From: Toxonevra muliebris
Taxonomy: Eukaryota; Arthropoda; Insecta; Diptera; Pallopteridae
Length of the DNA stretch: 64,000 nt
NCBI GenBank assembly: GCA_963691655.1
Contig: OY829328.1
Span: forward strand, 11,176,704 to 11,240,703
Reading direction: 5' to 3'
The position numbers were made by a program, and so were the translations under genes. This document shows positions 37,670-52,600 of the stretch, one piece after another (the first letter of the stretch is position 1; each line of letters begins with the position of its first letter). The notes beneath the pieces were generated by a model. It was not told where the DNA came from and made no database searches. It saw only the letters and a program-made list of their open reading frames with translations.

Positions 37670-40600
37670 ATTTTGAATCTCAAAAAAGCACGTTTCAAAG
37701 GCTCGCATATTTTCAAATCATACTTTTATTCTTTTGTTTTGGATGATTTTAAATTTTTATTTGTTTATTTCTTTTTCGAGTTAAAACAAAAGGAAAAAGT
37801 AAGAAATTCTCATGTAATATAAATCCACCGAGACAAATCAAAAATTAAAATGCCTGTTGAAAATGTTGAATTCTAAAGGAAGGACAAAACTATAGAAAAA
37901 TACGAATATACATAAATGAAAACTTTGCGAAATAAATTTAATGTTTGGGGACTCCAATTCCAAACAACAACAAAAAAAAAAAAAACGGAATAAGAAAAAT
38001 ATTAAAAAGTAAGAGAAGAAATGCAATGCGCAATGTAAATATTTAAGAATTTAATTTTAATATTTGTAGATACAGAGATAAAATATACAACTTCTTTATT
38101 CTAAGAATATTGTTGGAGATTTATTTTGTAGGTACTATTTTTATATCAGCAACTTTGGATTATGTATGTGTAAATTGGCGGAACCTTTTAGCGAAATTGT
38201 ATGTAGGCGTGTAATACCTTTAAGAATAAGTAATAAATGTTATTATGCTTTTCTGTTTTAATTCAAAATTTAAAGAAAATCCCGTTCAGCTACAAAGTTA
38301 ATTAAATATAGTTTAGCTTTTTTTCATTTACATCAAAAAGAAAAAATACGAGAAATAAGAGAAAATAAAATGTTAATTGAATCCTGGTATTTCAGTTAGC
38401 TCGTAATACAAAATGAAAACAGAAATCGACAAAGTAAAATCACATTCACTGCTAGAAAACCTTTGTGGTATTTTATTGGTACTATGGGGAAATGAGGCAG
38501 CACAGTTACTGCTGGTGAATCTTTAAAAATTTACTATGGTTTTGCTATTGTGAAACAAAAATCAATAAAATCTATTTTGTTTAAATTTTTTTTTGGTTTG
38601 TCAAATCATTAAATTGAAAAATTACATGGAATAGCAGTTTAATAGTTTACTAACACTTTAACATGTGTTTTCGTTTTACATAAAGCATTAAGCATAAACT
38701 TTTAATGAGATTACAGCCAAGTAGCCCTTGCTTGCTTTAATTAAAACTGCAAAATCATTAATAGTTTGTGGATTTGTGGGCTTGGTTGGAAGATTAATGG
38801 TGGTGTGAAAGTGTAACGGCGTAATATTAATTAGAAATTCATTTAAAAATAAAACGAAAGTTGTCACGAAGAGGGAAGAATAAACGTAAAGAACTTAAAG
38901 TGGTAGAAAATATGTGCTTTTTAACCATTTTTCAATATCCTAAAATGACATTAACGTTGCTTATTTTTTGATCAATATCTTTTGCAATTAATTTCTTTAG
39001 CATTTTACATTTTAACTAAGGAAAAAACATATGAATTTTAAAGGGCAAAACGGTTGCTGTTTAATCTACGAATTCAAGTTTTACTTTGGAAACAAAACCA
39101 CAGTGAAAAAATCACTGTTGCTGAAATTCTTAATAGCACAGATTACTACAAAAATCGATATTTTCCACACGCTTTTTTCAAATACGAAGTACATGTGGTG
39201 TACGATGTAAAATTATATCATTAAATGACTTGCAATCGACTGTGGCGTAGTAGTTTGTAAGTTCAACTACGGTGTACACTATTTGCTGTTAAAGTATTGA
39301 ACAAAGGACAAAATATAAAAGGATAATTAGTTTTTTAAGATTATCTATGTTTGGATATATTTTGACATTTTTCATAAAATTATACCTATATAAAAAGGTA
39401 TGGAAAAATATGTGGAATGAGATGTATGGTGACCAGGGCCGTACCCAGAAATTTTTTTCGGGGGGGTTTTCATTCGAAGAAAATATTCATAAATAGTTTT
39501 TATCAAACTGATTTTTAAATACAATAAATTAAATCAATGATACATTTGATGGACCCTATAAAATTAAAATTTTAGGAAATATTTTCCGATTTTTTTAATC
39601 TTAACCTCAAAAAAATTGCCAAAAGTGACAAAAAATTCACAGAATGATCAAATTAAATTTTTTCAAATAAATATTATTCAGTGTGCATTCTAATGCATTT
39701 TCTTTTATCGTGACGGACATATTTTCGTTAACTCATTGACTTCCCACCACTGATGATGTACCCAACCTCAAAAAAATTACCAAAAATTGTAGAGGCTCAT
39801 TTTTTTCAAATGATCATCATTGGGAATTTGAGCCATTATCAATGATAAGGAACCCGGATGAGGTTGGCTTATATTCCCTAAATTCGTGAAGTCACAGCAT
39901 TGGAAGAGATCATTCTAGTTGTGGTGCTCTGAGCAATAATGCGTTAAAAAATTAATTTTTAGATGGGTTTTGCTAATAAGATGGAGTTTCTGCGAAAGAA
40001 TTTTTCAAGTTGAACACGAATCAGAGGTCAAAAACTTCCCATCACGTTCTAGGAAAAAAATTGGGGTTCAAGCAAGTCTTATTTTACAAGGATCCGATAA
40101 TTTTTTCTATATTTATTAATTTTTAAAGTTTTCAAACTGATTCAGGACGAAACCTTAAATCAAAAACAGTTACTGACCCAGAAAAACTATGAATGCAGGA
40201 GTGCTCAGTATCACCTTCTCTTTTTGAATCCGTAGTCAAACCTCATGTCGAAGAAAACAAATCGGATTTGATCACATATTATTTTTTATATTTGACTTTT
40301 TAGAAAACCCCCCCCCCCCATAAACACGGCCTTGATGGCGACGCAATTCTATATATAAAGTCATTTAAATTGAATTTAGACATAGAAACCACGATGTAAA
40401 AAGTTTGTTGATTTGTTTTCTGTAAAACATTTGCGTGTGCAAAATTCACCAAAAATATACGTTGTATCTAGAAAAATTCTTTAAACAATATGAATTTTAT
40501 AATTTTCGCCAAGGAAGAGTGATCTAAAATTTGAATTTCACTAAGAAGAGCGCAGGTAGGTTTTTTTTCAGGTAAAATCAATCCAAGCTTATACTAGAAG

Positions 40601-43600
40601 ACTTCTAGTAGAAGTCTGATAGATACCTACACATATGTATAATACGTATTCATGAATTCGCTCTAAAAGTATATTTTTAATTTCACCATATGGCTGATAA
40701 CCATAGCAGTCACTGCTATTGCAATATAGTTTATATATAGGTACAATTATATTATATACATAAACTTTTTAAAATAAATAAATAAATTTCACTATAAAAC
40801 AATGTAAAACAATTTTTTTTATTTATATACATATGTCTATATGTTCGCCCTCATTTTGTCAGAAAACCACAAAACGGAAACATGACGTGTTATTCTACTA
40901 AGAGAGGGAGAGATAGAGGGAGTGGGATCAGAGTAAATGTGGCAAGTAAATTAAAAAAAGAAGCTTTTTGTAAAGTAGACGTCAGTTAAATTCAACAACG
41001 TTCATGTGTTCACTTTAGGCACAACCTAAGGTAATACGTGTTATTGTTTTGTTCTTCTTGGCGAATATAATATGCATTGATGCCATAAGCGGAAGTACTG
41101 CTAATTTTAATAAAACTGAATTGACGCCATTTTGTTGAAAGTGCAAATGGTAGATAAATAAGCAAAAAGTTACTTCTGCTTTTAACCTCAATTTCATTTG
41201 AGCTAAATATATAATAAAATATACTATATATTATAAATTCTAATAAATCTTAGTACTAGTTTAAACTATTTAAACTTTTTTTCAATCAGAAACTTAGAAA
41301 ATCGTATTTCTTATAAAAGTCTCGAGTAAAAAGTAATACAATATTTGTTTAAATTCTCTTTCGGCTAAAAATCAGAAATTGCTTTTATCCTTTTGTTTTA
41401 GAATATTTTTATTGAAATGAGAACTTTAAATAAATGAAAAATAAAAAAGCAAAAGAAAAACTTACCAAATATATGTATGAGCATGAACAAGTTATCACAC
41501 AATTTGGAAGTTTACCAAATATTGTTGACAACAGAAACCAGAATATTTAAAATGGCGTCGTCTAATAGTGATTCAGATAAAACATTGAAGATGAAGCAAT
41601 TGTTTTATTGATATGCAAACATGACGACTCCAGAAAATTGACGGTCTGGGATGAATTGGGGAAAGTTGAGCTGTTAACAGCAATATCTATGCACAAAACA
41701 ACTACAATACTAATAATGATAGGTATTTGGTGTTTTCCCATTTTCTTTTCGATATAAATGTGATACGATAATATTGAAGAAATAATATAAACGAAACCCA
41801 TCTAATAGTGTCTGCACTCATTTTGAAACCACATATGTATTTATGATTTATAAAAAAAAACTAGCTGGCCAGGTCTTTGCGGGTCTGTTCAGAATTATGT
41901 TCAGAATCTGGTTAATAGGAAAATAAACTTTTGTTCTCATATAAAAAAAAAAACAAAACATTCTAATACATATGAAAAAGAAAGAGCAATTAAAATATGC
42001 CCATTAAAGCATTTCATTTGTATGAGAGGTGCTACGGTCCCTTTTTCAATCCTATCCATATTTTTTTTATACCATGACACGTCATTGTACCAAATCTAAT
42101 TTTCGTTTTAAGATACAGTACGTATATATGGAGTAAATCGCGTCAAATCACCACCGGAAAAAAAATCACTCCGATTGTACTAGTGAACTGCAAACGAGAA
42201 AACGAAACGTAGTTATGTGTAATGGTCAATAGCTATGGTATGTTTGCTGCGCACCACCGTTTCGGGCGTTCGGTGCGCTGGTTGCACTCGGTTCTAAGTC
42301 TTCATTTGTTATGACTACTTCACGTGCCCACTACGTTTGATACATCATTTTAAAGGGAAAAGAATAAATTTTCTTTTAGTGTAAAGTAAAAAATATCAAA
42401 ATTGTCGCATTGCGAGAAAAAATGGAAAATGTGTTTGAATTTGAGTTTTTGGTAAAAAACAAAAAACAAAATTACAGTACTTAAAATATTTTTATTGAAA
42501 AGATCCGACAAAACCCTATTAGAAACATTAAGGAATTTTTGTAATAGTTTAATTTGATCTCACATATGAATTTTTGAAAATTGTCATAGAGAAAAAAAGT
42601 CCGAACTTTACGCCCATGTATCTTGGCAATCAGCTGATATTACTTATCCTCCTTTCGCATAAAACAACAAGCATACAAAGTTTCAACAAAATCGGAGTGA
42701 TTTTTTTTTCGGTTGTTATTTGACGCGATTTGCCCCATATATAGATCTCAGAAAACAAGATAAGAAAAAAAAACCAAATTCAGTTTTTTTTTCTCTTGTC
42801 AATGCAGTTGAAATATATCTGGTGTTGGGAAGTGAATAAGTCGAGAGAGAGTTAGAGAAAAAATTATTAGAATAACATTACTCACTTTTCTTATAATAGT
42901 GGATATTATTTTGTTAAGTTTGCTTAAGTTTTTATTCTATAATACAGCACAACACAAATACGAATCCATAAAAATAAATATGCATACAATACATAACAAT
43001 TAATTAAAAAACTCATATGAGTGCAATTAAATTGATTGACGTTACGAAGAAGCAGATAGAGAAAAAGAGAGACAGAGAGTTAATGCAATTTAATTTACAT
43101 GCATCCTTAAATACATTGTTGTTATCAGTGTAAATATTGTGGTAGTAAAGTGTTTATAAATGCTATAAAAGCAGGATAATACATACTTGCAATACTCGTA
43201 TTTCCATGCATATAAGGAATGAGATCGAAAAAATCTTAACATATTTAAAATTCAATAATTTTTAAACGGTTGGTGTTAGAGTTTTGATTTTTTTTTTTAA
43301 TTAATTGATAATATTACAAATTACAGAAAAATATAGCTTTTATAGTTCTAACCACTATTTATGAACTCGTGGACCTTTTTTGGTAAGCCTTCTATTAGAG
43401 ATTTGATAGTTGTTTCAGACACCTTTTGCCCATCTTCTTTTAAAATCTTCGATATTTTGGGACAAATTTTTTGTGTTCTTTAAGTTTCTTTTCACAAGAG
43501 CCCAATATTTCTCCACTGGTCTTAGCTCCGGACAATTTGGAGGATTGGCCTCTCTTGGTACAAAAACTATGTTATTACTTTGGCATCACTGCAGAGCTTT

Positions 43601-46600
43601 CTTGCCATAGTAACATGATGCCAAATTGGGCCAAAAATATGTGGACACATTGTGCTCTCTTATGAAAGGAAGAAGTCTTTTTTTCAAACATTCTTTGATG
43701 TATATTTCGGTATTTATAGAGCCCACTGTAACAAATGACTTGCTTCTTTTGCAGCAACTGCATATAGCTTGCCATACCAGGAATTTTTAGGAAATTTTCT
43801 CTGCTTTTGTTCTTCGATATTTCCTTGAGCATAGGCAACATAAAAATTTTGACCCGGAAGCTGCGTAAAATCTGCCAGTACATACGTTTCGTTGTCCATT
43901 ATACAACATGAATATTTTTGTATGAAATTCGATTTTAATTTCCGAGCCCTACTTTTGGCGTCTAAATTTTTTGCAGCATTCCTGTTTGGAACTTTTTGGA
44001 CTTTGAATATTTTCAAACCTGCATTGGCTTTAATTTTTCGCTCCAAATAGTCAGAGCACTGGGCTAACCGGGCAGCTTTTCTACCAGATGTGTTTGGAGA
44101 TCTTTTCAATATGCTTTCTACTTTCCTGGTTTTCCCAATATCATGTGGTCCTTGTTTTCTTCCCGAACCAGGTTTCCTATCGATGGTCAAATTCTCCTGA
44201 AACTGTTTAATAACATTGGAAACAGTTTGACGGCAGACCATTAATTCTTTGGCCAATTTTTTATAGGACCAATTTGGATTTTTTGAAAATTTTTAATAAT
44301 TTTAAGACGTACTTCTTTTTCTTCACTCATTTTGATCAAATTCACAATAAATCAACATGTTTGTCATTAAAAATAACAACTGATATGTTTTTCAAAGATA
44401 ACTAGATCAAAGAAATTTTTAAATTTTACACCCTAAAAAATTATTAGGTAAAACGTGTGTTAAGAATTTTTCAATCTCACTCCTTATGTACGCAGTAGCG
44501 GATCGAGGAATAATTTCGGGGAGATATATTTAGAAATTTACAAATTTAATCTATGGTTAATCTCAACGTACAACGAATTAACAAAAGTGTAACGAGTTCG
44601 CAGATCTTTATGATTGGGCTTGATTTCAATCAAACTGAAATATTTTGATTAATGAAAATGCATAACATTGCTAATTACAAAAATTTAGCAATTTTTTTTT
44701 ATAACTTTGATAGTTTCGTAGTTAAATTTGTAAAGAATCGTAAAGTAACAAGTGTCGGATTCGATAATTGAATGTTAGTATGCCGTATAGTATAGAATTT
44801 CATATAAAACTCTCTAGATTTTTTTCAATTCCGTACAGAAACTCTATTTTTTAGCTATAAACGTTATAAAGATACATCGTCCAAGAAATTATAGCAACAT
44901 ACTTTATTACGGCAGGATTTGGAGAAGAGACTCACCCTTATTCGAAATATTTCCCGTATTCCTACAGGAAAAGAAGGGGAAAGAAATAAATTTTCACGGG
45001 GATTTCATTTCGGGAATATTTAGAATATAGCTGATTATCAAATTATATTTTCTACATTTTTCTATAAGGTTTGCATTTTTGATTAGATGCTGCAATACAT
45101 CAGCACTATGAAAGGAATTTTATGACTGTTTTATCTTCAAATATATATATATTTTTAAATACAACAGAATACTTATTTTTCAATATTATGAAAATGAAAA
45201 AAAAAAAGAAAACCGTATTGGAGAATTGTTAATACATATGAGGTCTGCTGCGTTAATTTTTGAACTATAATACTAATAGTTGCAAATTTTTTGACCTCTT
45301 CAATTCAGACTTTAATTTAATATAACTTCTATCTTTTTTATTTGCAACATAATTTAGTTCTTTTAATTTTTTATAATAAATGGCAATAAATACACTTTGT
45401 TTTGAACAAAAAAGATTTTTGATTAGAATTATTTTAGTGAACTTAAGAAGTCATTTAAAGTACAAATGATCTTGGTTGCAAATGATATGACCGGCACTGT
45501 ACATATGTGCATAAGTATTCAAAATTGTATATGCATACAACCCTTCTACACATGTGTATACATATTAAATAATGGAGGAAAATATGCTATAATTATGTAT
45601 TTTACAAATTATAAACTGTTTTCGTATTCCCTTTGAATATGCGTGTGTGTGTGTGTACTATGAACAAGCTGGAGGTTAATATCTTTTATATTTATATAAG
45701 AAAGTGCATGTATATGTACGTAGTATATAGAATATACGACCTGTATTACGTATATGGAATTTTAATTTCTATACTACAATTTAACTTGCTCTGCAATTTA
45801 TTCCCTTTTATATATGACCGAAGTAAATTTGCTGCTATGACGGTGTGCTGTTTTTTTATTTTCTCAATCATAAGTTTTAATGATGCCAGTTACTTTACTT
45901 CTGTTTAGCAATTACATTTACATTTTACGTTATAGCCAAGGTCACACGACACCAGGTGTCATAGTTTGCAATTAGTTACTCATACGTCGTGGTGTATGGG
46001 TATTAAATGCTTTCAACCTTAACTATTGTGTCATTTAATATATTGTATTAAATTTTTATAAATTTAAGTGTACAAAAAAAGAAGAATTTATTAAAAAAAA
46101 CTCAAAATGCTTTCAATGAATTTACATCTAACAAAAAGTTGATAGTTTGTTAAACACGCACACATAAATGCAATTCAACATAACTTTAGCAGAAAACATG
46201 CAAAAAGCAAAAATGTGTCAGAATATTTTTTTTTTTAATAACTGTTTCAGTACAATAATTTGTGTAGTTGTAGTTTGGTTTGTTGTGTAAAGAAGCCAAA
46301 GCATTTTCAAAACTTTTTAAGTAGTTTGAGAATAATAAAAACATGACATGGGGTACTCGGTGTAAGTACTAAGTTTAGAAATTGTAAAAGAATAATAAAG
46401 TGACAAACGCAAAAATTTTTGAATGCACTTGAATTTTTTTTTTAATTTTTCTTTTATTTGCGCTAGAATTAGTCACAATTTTATAATTATTTTTTTTTTC
46501 TCATAAGAATTAATCGCAAATTAGAAAAATTCAAGTAGTTACACGAAAAATGTTTTCAAATGGAGGCGCACTGAACAATGATTTCTTATTGCAAGACTCA

Positions 46601-49600
46601 TGGTTTTTCGTGTATTGTAGTGGAATAAGGTTGGTGATTTCAAGACAATAGTAATAGACGAATGTAATCAAAATTTAACGTGCTGTCGCGCAAAACTCAG
46701 AATAAATAATAAAAAATTCAGAATGAATCAGCGCCGTCTTAGCATTTTCGGGGACCCTGAAACAAAATCATTCCGAAGCTCTAAAATTTTCTCTCAGTAT
46801 TACAAAATTTTAAATTTTGAATACTGCGCCAATTTTGATTGAATTTACGCAAATGAAATTTGAACAATTTAAATAATAATGAAATATACAATCATGTAAA
46901 AAATTTTCTTCATTTTATTCTAATGATTTGAAAGAAGAAGAGTTTGAAAAAAGAATGTATTTGACATTCAGCCAAAGAATATTTTGAATTTAATTCGCTG
47001 AACTTTTCTCTTTCTTCAATGTACTCAACAATCATAAAAGATGGTCTCATTTCTACCATGCTTAATCTTGAAATCCTTTTATGAATTTATTTGTCATTGT
47101 TTTGTACAAATGTGCCCGATGAAAGGTCATTCTCAAAGTTGAAGTATATTAAGAATTATTGAAGAAGTAAGTTTTCTAACAAAACTAAAGATATGAACTA
47201 AGTCATGACTATTTATATGGATAAATTAACATATTTCTAGTTTCTTAAAAAAACATATATAATGTTAGCATCTTTATGTCCTTCAGCCATATTTAAAATT
47301 CAATAAATTTGAAACATTAAAGACAAAAATATAAGTAATGTAACACGCTTGATTTCAAGGTTTTTCCTCAACTACACACCAAATTTTAAGAAAATCGGCG
47401 GAGGTCATGATAAACATTGGCAAGAGGCCAAATATTTTATAAAGCGGAGCAGAAGTTTAGGGTGGAGAAACATGGAGCAGAAACATTTCGAAAAATAAAA
47501 CTTACAATGTATTTGAAATTGTTTACTTTAGACATTGGCATGTGTAATAATAAATAAAAATTAAAACTACAGTAAGAAGCAACGCACTTAGGGCTCAAAG
47601 TATCATCATCTCATACAAAAAAGAATTGGTTTCAAAAGCACAAGAAGTAACTTAACTAAAGTCACGTTTGCCATTGTTATAACTTGTCAACACTATAATT
47701 CCCAATAAGTAAATATGAAGTATTCTCAATAGAATATTACATGTTATACGACAATGGAACCAAATAATAAAAAGTAGAATGTCGGTACAACACTCAAATG
47801 AAAATATAAGTACAAAATATTTGTTTGACTAACTATTTCCTACGCTAAGTTTTTTTTTTAATTTTTTGTACATATAAATTTCTTTGGATGTAATTATTTA
47901 TATGCATGTGCCTACTATAACGGATTCAAACTTTTTGGAAGGAAGGATTTTAATTTGCTTGTACCATTAAATTTATTTTTTCATCTACGAGAAATTCATC
48001 GGTAAAGAGAGAGTTTTATCGCCGAACCCCCTAAATTCCCTTAGTATCTGTTAGTGTACACGTTTGTTTATATAGTAGCAATTAACAACAAAAATTAAAC
48101 AATAAAAATTTATTTTTATTTGCATGGGAAATAGTATCTATTTACTTTGGTATTTGCGAAAAACAGGGGACGTCCACTTAGAAGTATTTAAAAACACATT
48201 TTTTAGAATAACATTTTAGAAACCACAACATAATATTGCACTTTTAATTTTTTATAACAAATGGCAATAAATAAACTTTGTTTTGAATAAAAACGATTTT
48301 TGATAAAAAATATTTAGTGAGCTTAAGAAGTCATTTAAAGTGCAAGTAATTTTGGTTGCAAATGATATGACTGGCACTGTACATGGTCGCAACTTTATAC
48401 AGGTATATGATTGCAGAATTTATACCAGCGTTCATTGCACTTGAAACTTTGAACTCATTTTTCTTAACACAACGTTTGCAAAGTCGGTTGAGTACGAATT
48501 TTCAAGAGCCGCTTGAATATTTACATAAGTATTTTGTTCAAAAATTGTCTCGTTCATCCACAGATGATTTGATGTCCCCTTAACCTCACGAAGTCAAATT
48601 TCACACTTTTCTTAAATTAATTTTGTAAATAATACAATAAAACAAAATAATTTCAGAATTTTCTTGTTTCATTAATTCATAATATTCAACAAAATTAATT
48701 CTTATTTACTCAAACTCAATGCTTGAACTTTCAAACGCGTTTTTCTCAAAACCATGTTTTTTTAATTGAATTACCTTGAATTACCTAAATTTAGCAAAAA
48801 TGTATGCCAAAAATTAATTTTTTTTTTTCAAATCGTGAATTTATCAATTAATTTGTTAAGTATATATATCTACAAATTACAATCATATACTTTAAAAAAC
48901 TATATATTTTTGTTTTTCTAACCAATTGTAAGAGACGCTAGAGTGCACACCGTAAAGGAGCAATTTTTGGAGTCACCTTCACATTCATTGCTACAACTTG
49001 CTTAATTTTGTGCACAACGGCATTGAAAATTAATTTGAACTCTTGAATATGTTAAAAAAAAGCACTGTATATTGCAAAAATGAATATTGAATAGTTTTGA
49101 AAATAAAAAATTTGCAGAAAGTACTTTTTTTTTGGCTATCTATACCAGGCGACCCCCTTAAAAAACAACATAAATCTGCATATTCATACGGTTGCGCGAT
49201 ATTGGAGTATGATTCAAGAACCACTAGTTTCTGACGGCTTCGTTATATTGCTATACACGACGTAACGCTTTGTTAATTGCACACCTATCATTTGTATCAA
49301 TTTCACTGCATTCGTTACTTTAACTTTTACAAAATTAATTTAAGTATGAAATTTTACTTTGTGAGGTTATTTCTCCAAGAATAAGGAGTGGAGGGTATTT
49401 TGATGTTCTAGGGCCCCCTATACTTTTTGATAAGCTTTTTCCCAAACACACTATAATACTTTTATCATTCCTTTAGTTTTTTGGCAATACTGTACTTAAA
49501 AAACTCCTTTCTTCTACTACGCTTCATTTTCTATTAAAAAACTTTTTTATAGACACCAAAAACGATAAACCATTAATTCAAAATGCCCTGGTGCAGTTTT

Positions 49601-52600
49601 AATAAAGCCATTTTCATGATTTCATGTACTGTTATCTCGGAAACCTGCCGTGATGGAGATAAATGGTCAAATCGCCAGTCCGATTTAAAAACTCAATTTT
49701 GTGTCAGTGTTATTATTCAATCTTGATTTCAGATAATTTGTTTTCGAGTTACCGAGCTCACCACAAAGCACCTTTGAAAAAAGTTTATTTATGGAAACGC
49801 CTCTGTCGTTCTGTCAGTAGTCAATTTTGTTTTGTATTTTTTAATTGGACGTCCCCCTTTAAGGGTGGAAATTGTTGTAAATATATTATGAGTACATACG
49901 ATTATTGGCAATATAATTGCTCTGCTATATTCATGCATATAGTATGAATCACTATTATTATGGCGTCAATAATGCGAGTCACAATGGAGTTAATTTTAAT
50001 GTGACTCATATACATTTGCATAGAAATATCTTGATTTGTTTATCGCTCTACAAACAAAATTATGAAATGAAAATTGAAAATATTTACATAAGGTAAATAT
50101 GCAAAAATATAATTTCTAAATTAGGTTGAAACGCATAAAAAAGTTTTTAACTATTTTCAATTTGTTCGACATAAAAAAATTTAATTCAAAAATATCCATA
50201 AAAATTAAACTTTCTAAACTTTATGCCATTTTTTTTTACAAGAATTTCACTCAACTATTTCTGTTTCTATTATATTAGTTCTACTATTTCGTACTCTTTT
50301 GACTTTTGGAAAATGTGTACATACTTTTAAAAGAAATAATTTAAAAAAGTTGTCATGACAAACATATTTTAAGTTTTGGTTGCATGCTGCAAATTCACAA
50401 GAGAAACTTTAGAAAGTTTTTGAAATTTTATTTTAAGCAGAGAACTTTTTAATTTTATATTTACTTGCTACGAAACTTGCAGTTTGCTGAACATTAAATT
50501 TCAGTAAAGGGTATTGCAATATGGAGATCTTTACAAAGAAAGCGAGTTCGCCAGAAGCTTATTTGAATCATCACGGCGGCCAATGTCTAAGTCAAGCAAA
50601 GATGCTCACTTTATTTTCTTCTTTTTGCAGTAATTCTATGCAGAATTATGGCCAATTTATGTTAGGAAAAAAGATGCATACCATGGACCTTCACTCGTTA
50701 ACTCGAGAACTTGGACTTCGCAGACGATTTATGAGAAGGACAAAGCTGCGAAAACTAACAGTATCAGCATTTACCAAATCACAATTGAAGATCAGCCTCT
50801 TCAATACGTGAACAAATTGTCTTATTTAGGAAACATGATGACCGCAGACTGTGGTTTACCAACGTCGACAGGGTTCAATCAGAATTCAGTCGGCAGTGGC
50901 TAGATGGCACAGACTACAGGTGGATTAAACTGATGGTTAAAGAAGTATCCATAAACATTGCGCCCGTTTTGCTTAAACTAAAGAGTTTGAGCTGCAGGCT
51001 GAGATGCACTCTCTGTGCAACAGCTTTACTTTCTCTAGAATCCACCTTTAAGGTTTAGGCTTTTATGAAATGAGATGAGAATCGACTAACTTTGATCTTT
51101 GTAAGAGACAATAAGCTTCTTCAATTTATATTAACGACGCGCAAATTTACATATTAAATAGGATCGCTCTTACAAACAAATCTTCCAAACATAAAATAAA
51201 AACAAGTGTCTGGGGATTATATGCAGAATATTCTGACCAAATCTTATTAGAAATAATATCTGGAACTTTGTATCGAAAACCCAATAACTCAAATAGAGTA
51301 GAAATGGAACCGGATAGGTTATATTTTAAGTAAGCCAGCCAAACGAACCAAATAGTTAGATGGCAATGGCTTATAGAAGTTATAAGCTATCAAGAGTAAT
51401 AGGATATAAAAACAATTACAGAAATCAGGTTGTTTATGGATAAATTGAAAGTAATTTAGTTACAATATTGACTAATTTATCTTCTACTATGTATATACAT
51501 GAACGAATAAATCTTATCAAATGAAAAAGTAAATTGTGAAACATTTGTTTAAGTTAAGTGAATATTTCTAGAAATTGAAATGAAATTGATCTTGCCACTA
51601 ACTTAAATACACAGAGGTTATCAATATAGCTCATCAAGAAAGCAACAATAATAACAAAAATAAAATAAGCACAACTTTGTTTTTATTGCTTAATCCAATA
51701 TACAAAATATTTGTTTGCCAACAACCATAAAAAGGTCCTTCTTTGTTTTCTTATCATTTAAATCTTTTATTGTCTTCGCCAATTTGGAGGAGTACCCAGC
51801 TATGAGGATTGCCTAATTTTCTACTTACATATCCATAAGTAGATATATACAAATAGATATTTGAAAGTGTCCTTGTTCTTAAAGAATTGATGATGTCATT
51901 TACAACCATAAAAAGAAAAGATTCAGGCATGCATGCATGCATGGCTTCTTAAATAAATTAAAGGCAAACAAAAAAGAAACATAAAAAATTATATAAAATT
52001 AAGTTGATGCTTACCCAAGTTTCTTTGTTGCTATCAGGTTCGACAAATATTAAATGTGTTGCTGTCAAATACAAAGTGCCAACAGTGGGATTTTTTGTAT
52101 TGTAGCGATCAATCATGCGTACATTTTCCACCTGAGAAATAAGGTACAAAAGAAGAAGTGTGATATTATTTAGAGAATTTTATTTTTAACTTTTAAATTA
52201 TAATACATTATGATTTATGAGCCAGTAGCAACAACATACTACATACATGTACATATATACATAAATTAAAAAAATTTTATTCACTAAAATAAGGACGGAA
52301 AGTTGATCCTTTTTGTGTCCTCTCTTTTGCTTTATTTCTTTTTGGCTATAACTGTTTGATATGGAACGAGAGAGCAATGGAAAGGGTAACATGTCCTTTC
52401 AAACGAAATTAGTTTCTTTTGTTGTCTGTAGGCAAAAATATAGACCAAATATTTAAATATGTATCTAATAATTTTTTTCCGAACTTTAAACTGTGATAGT
52501 ATAGAGAAGTGTGGAATTTCGACGACCATATTTAAACTTTTACTCAAAATTTTTAGACTGAGAATATAAGAAAATATTAAATAAATTTTAATATACGCAA

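Larger units (their letters stand above)
36698..52014 (-). other. Mtmr6 giant intron between coding exons 2 and 3 (15.3 kb)
   Basis: Contains several mobile elements listed separately (36773, 39434, 42130, 43211, 45346, 48227, 50750) and long AT-rich stretches. Single remnants of hAT-like ends appear at about 44494 (CAGTAGCGGATCGAGG) and 46729 (CAGCGCCGTCTTAGC). No host exon could be supported inside it; short open frames such as 45633-45908 look like chance. Confidence 0.6.

Noticed and set aside
45633..45908. 91-codon open frame with many Tyr and Ile after a GT repeat
   Set aside because: Low-complexity AT-rich sequence in an intron; no recognisable domain.
48383..48583. Open frame of 66 codons next to a transposon end
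   Set aside because: Possibly part of a mobile element, but no motif allowed me to name it.
50521..50811. 96-codon plus-strand open frame considered as a host exon
   Set aside because: Its end overlaps a reverse transcriptase-like segment, so it is more likely retrotransposon debris.
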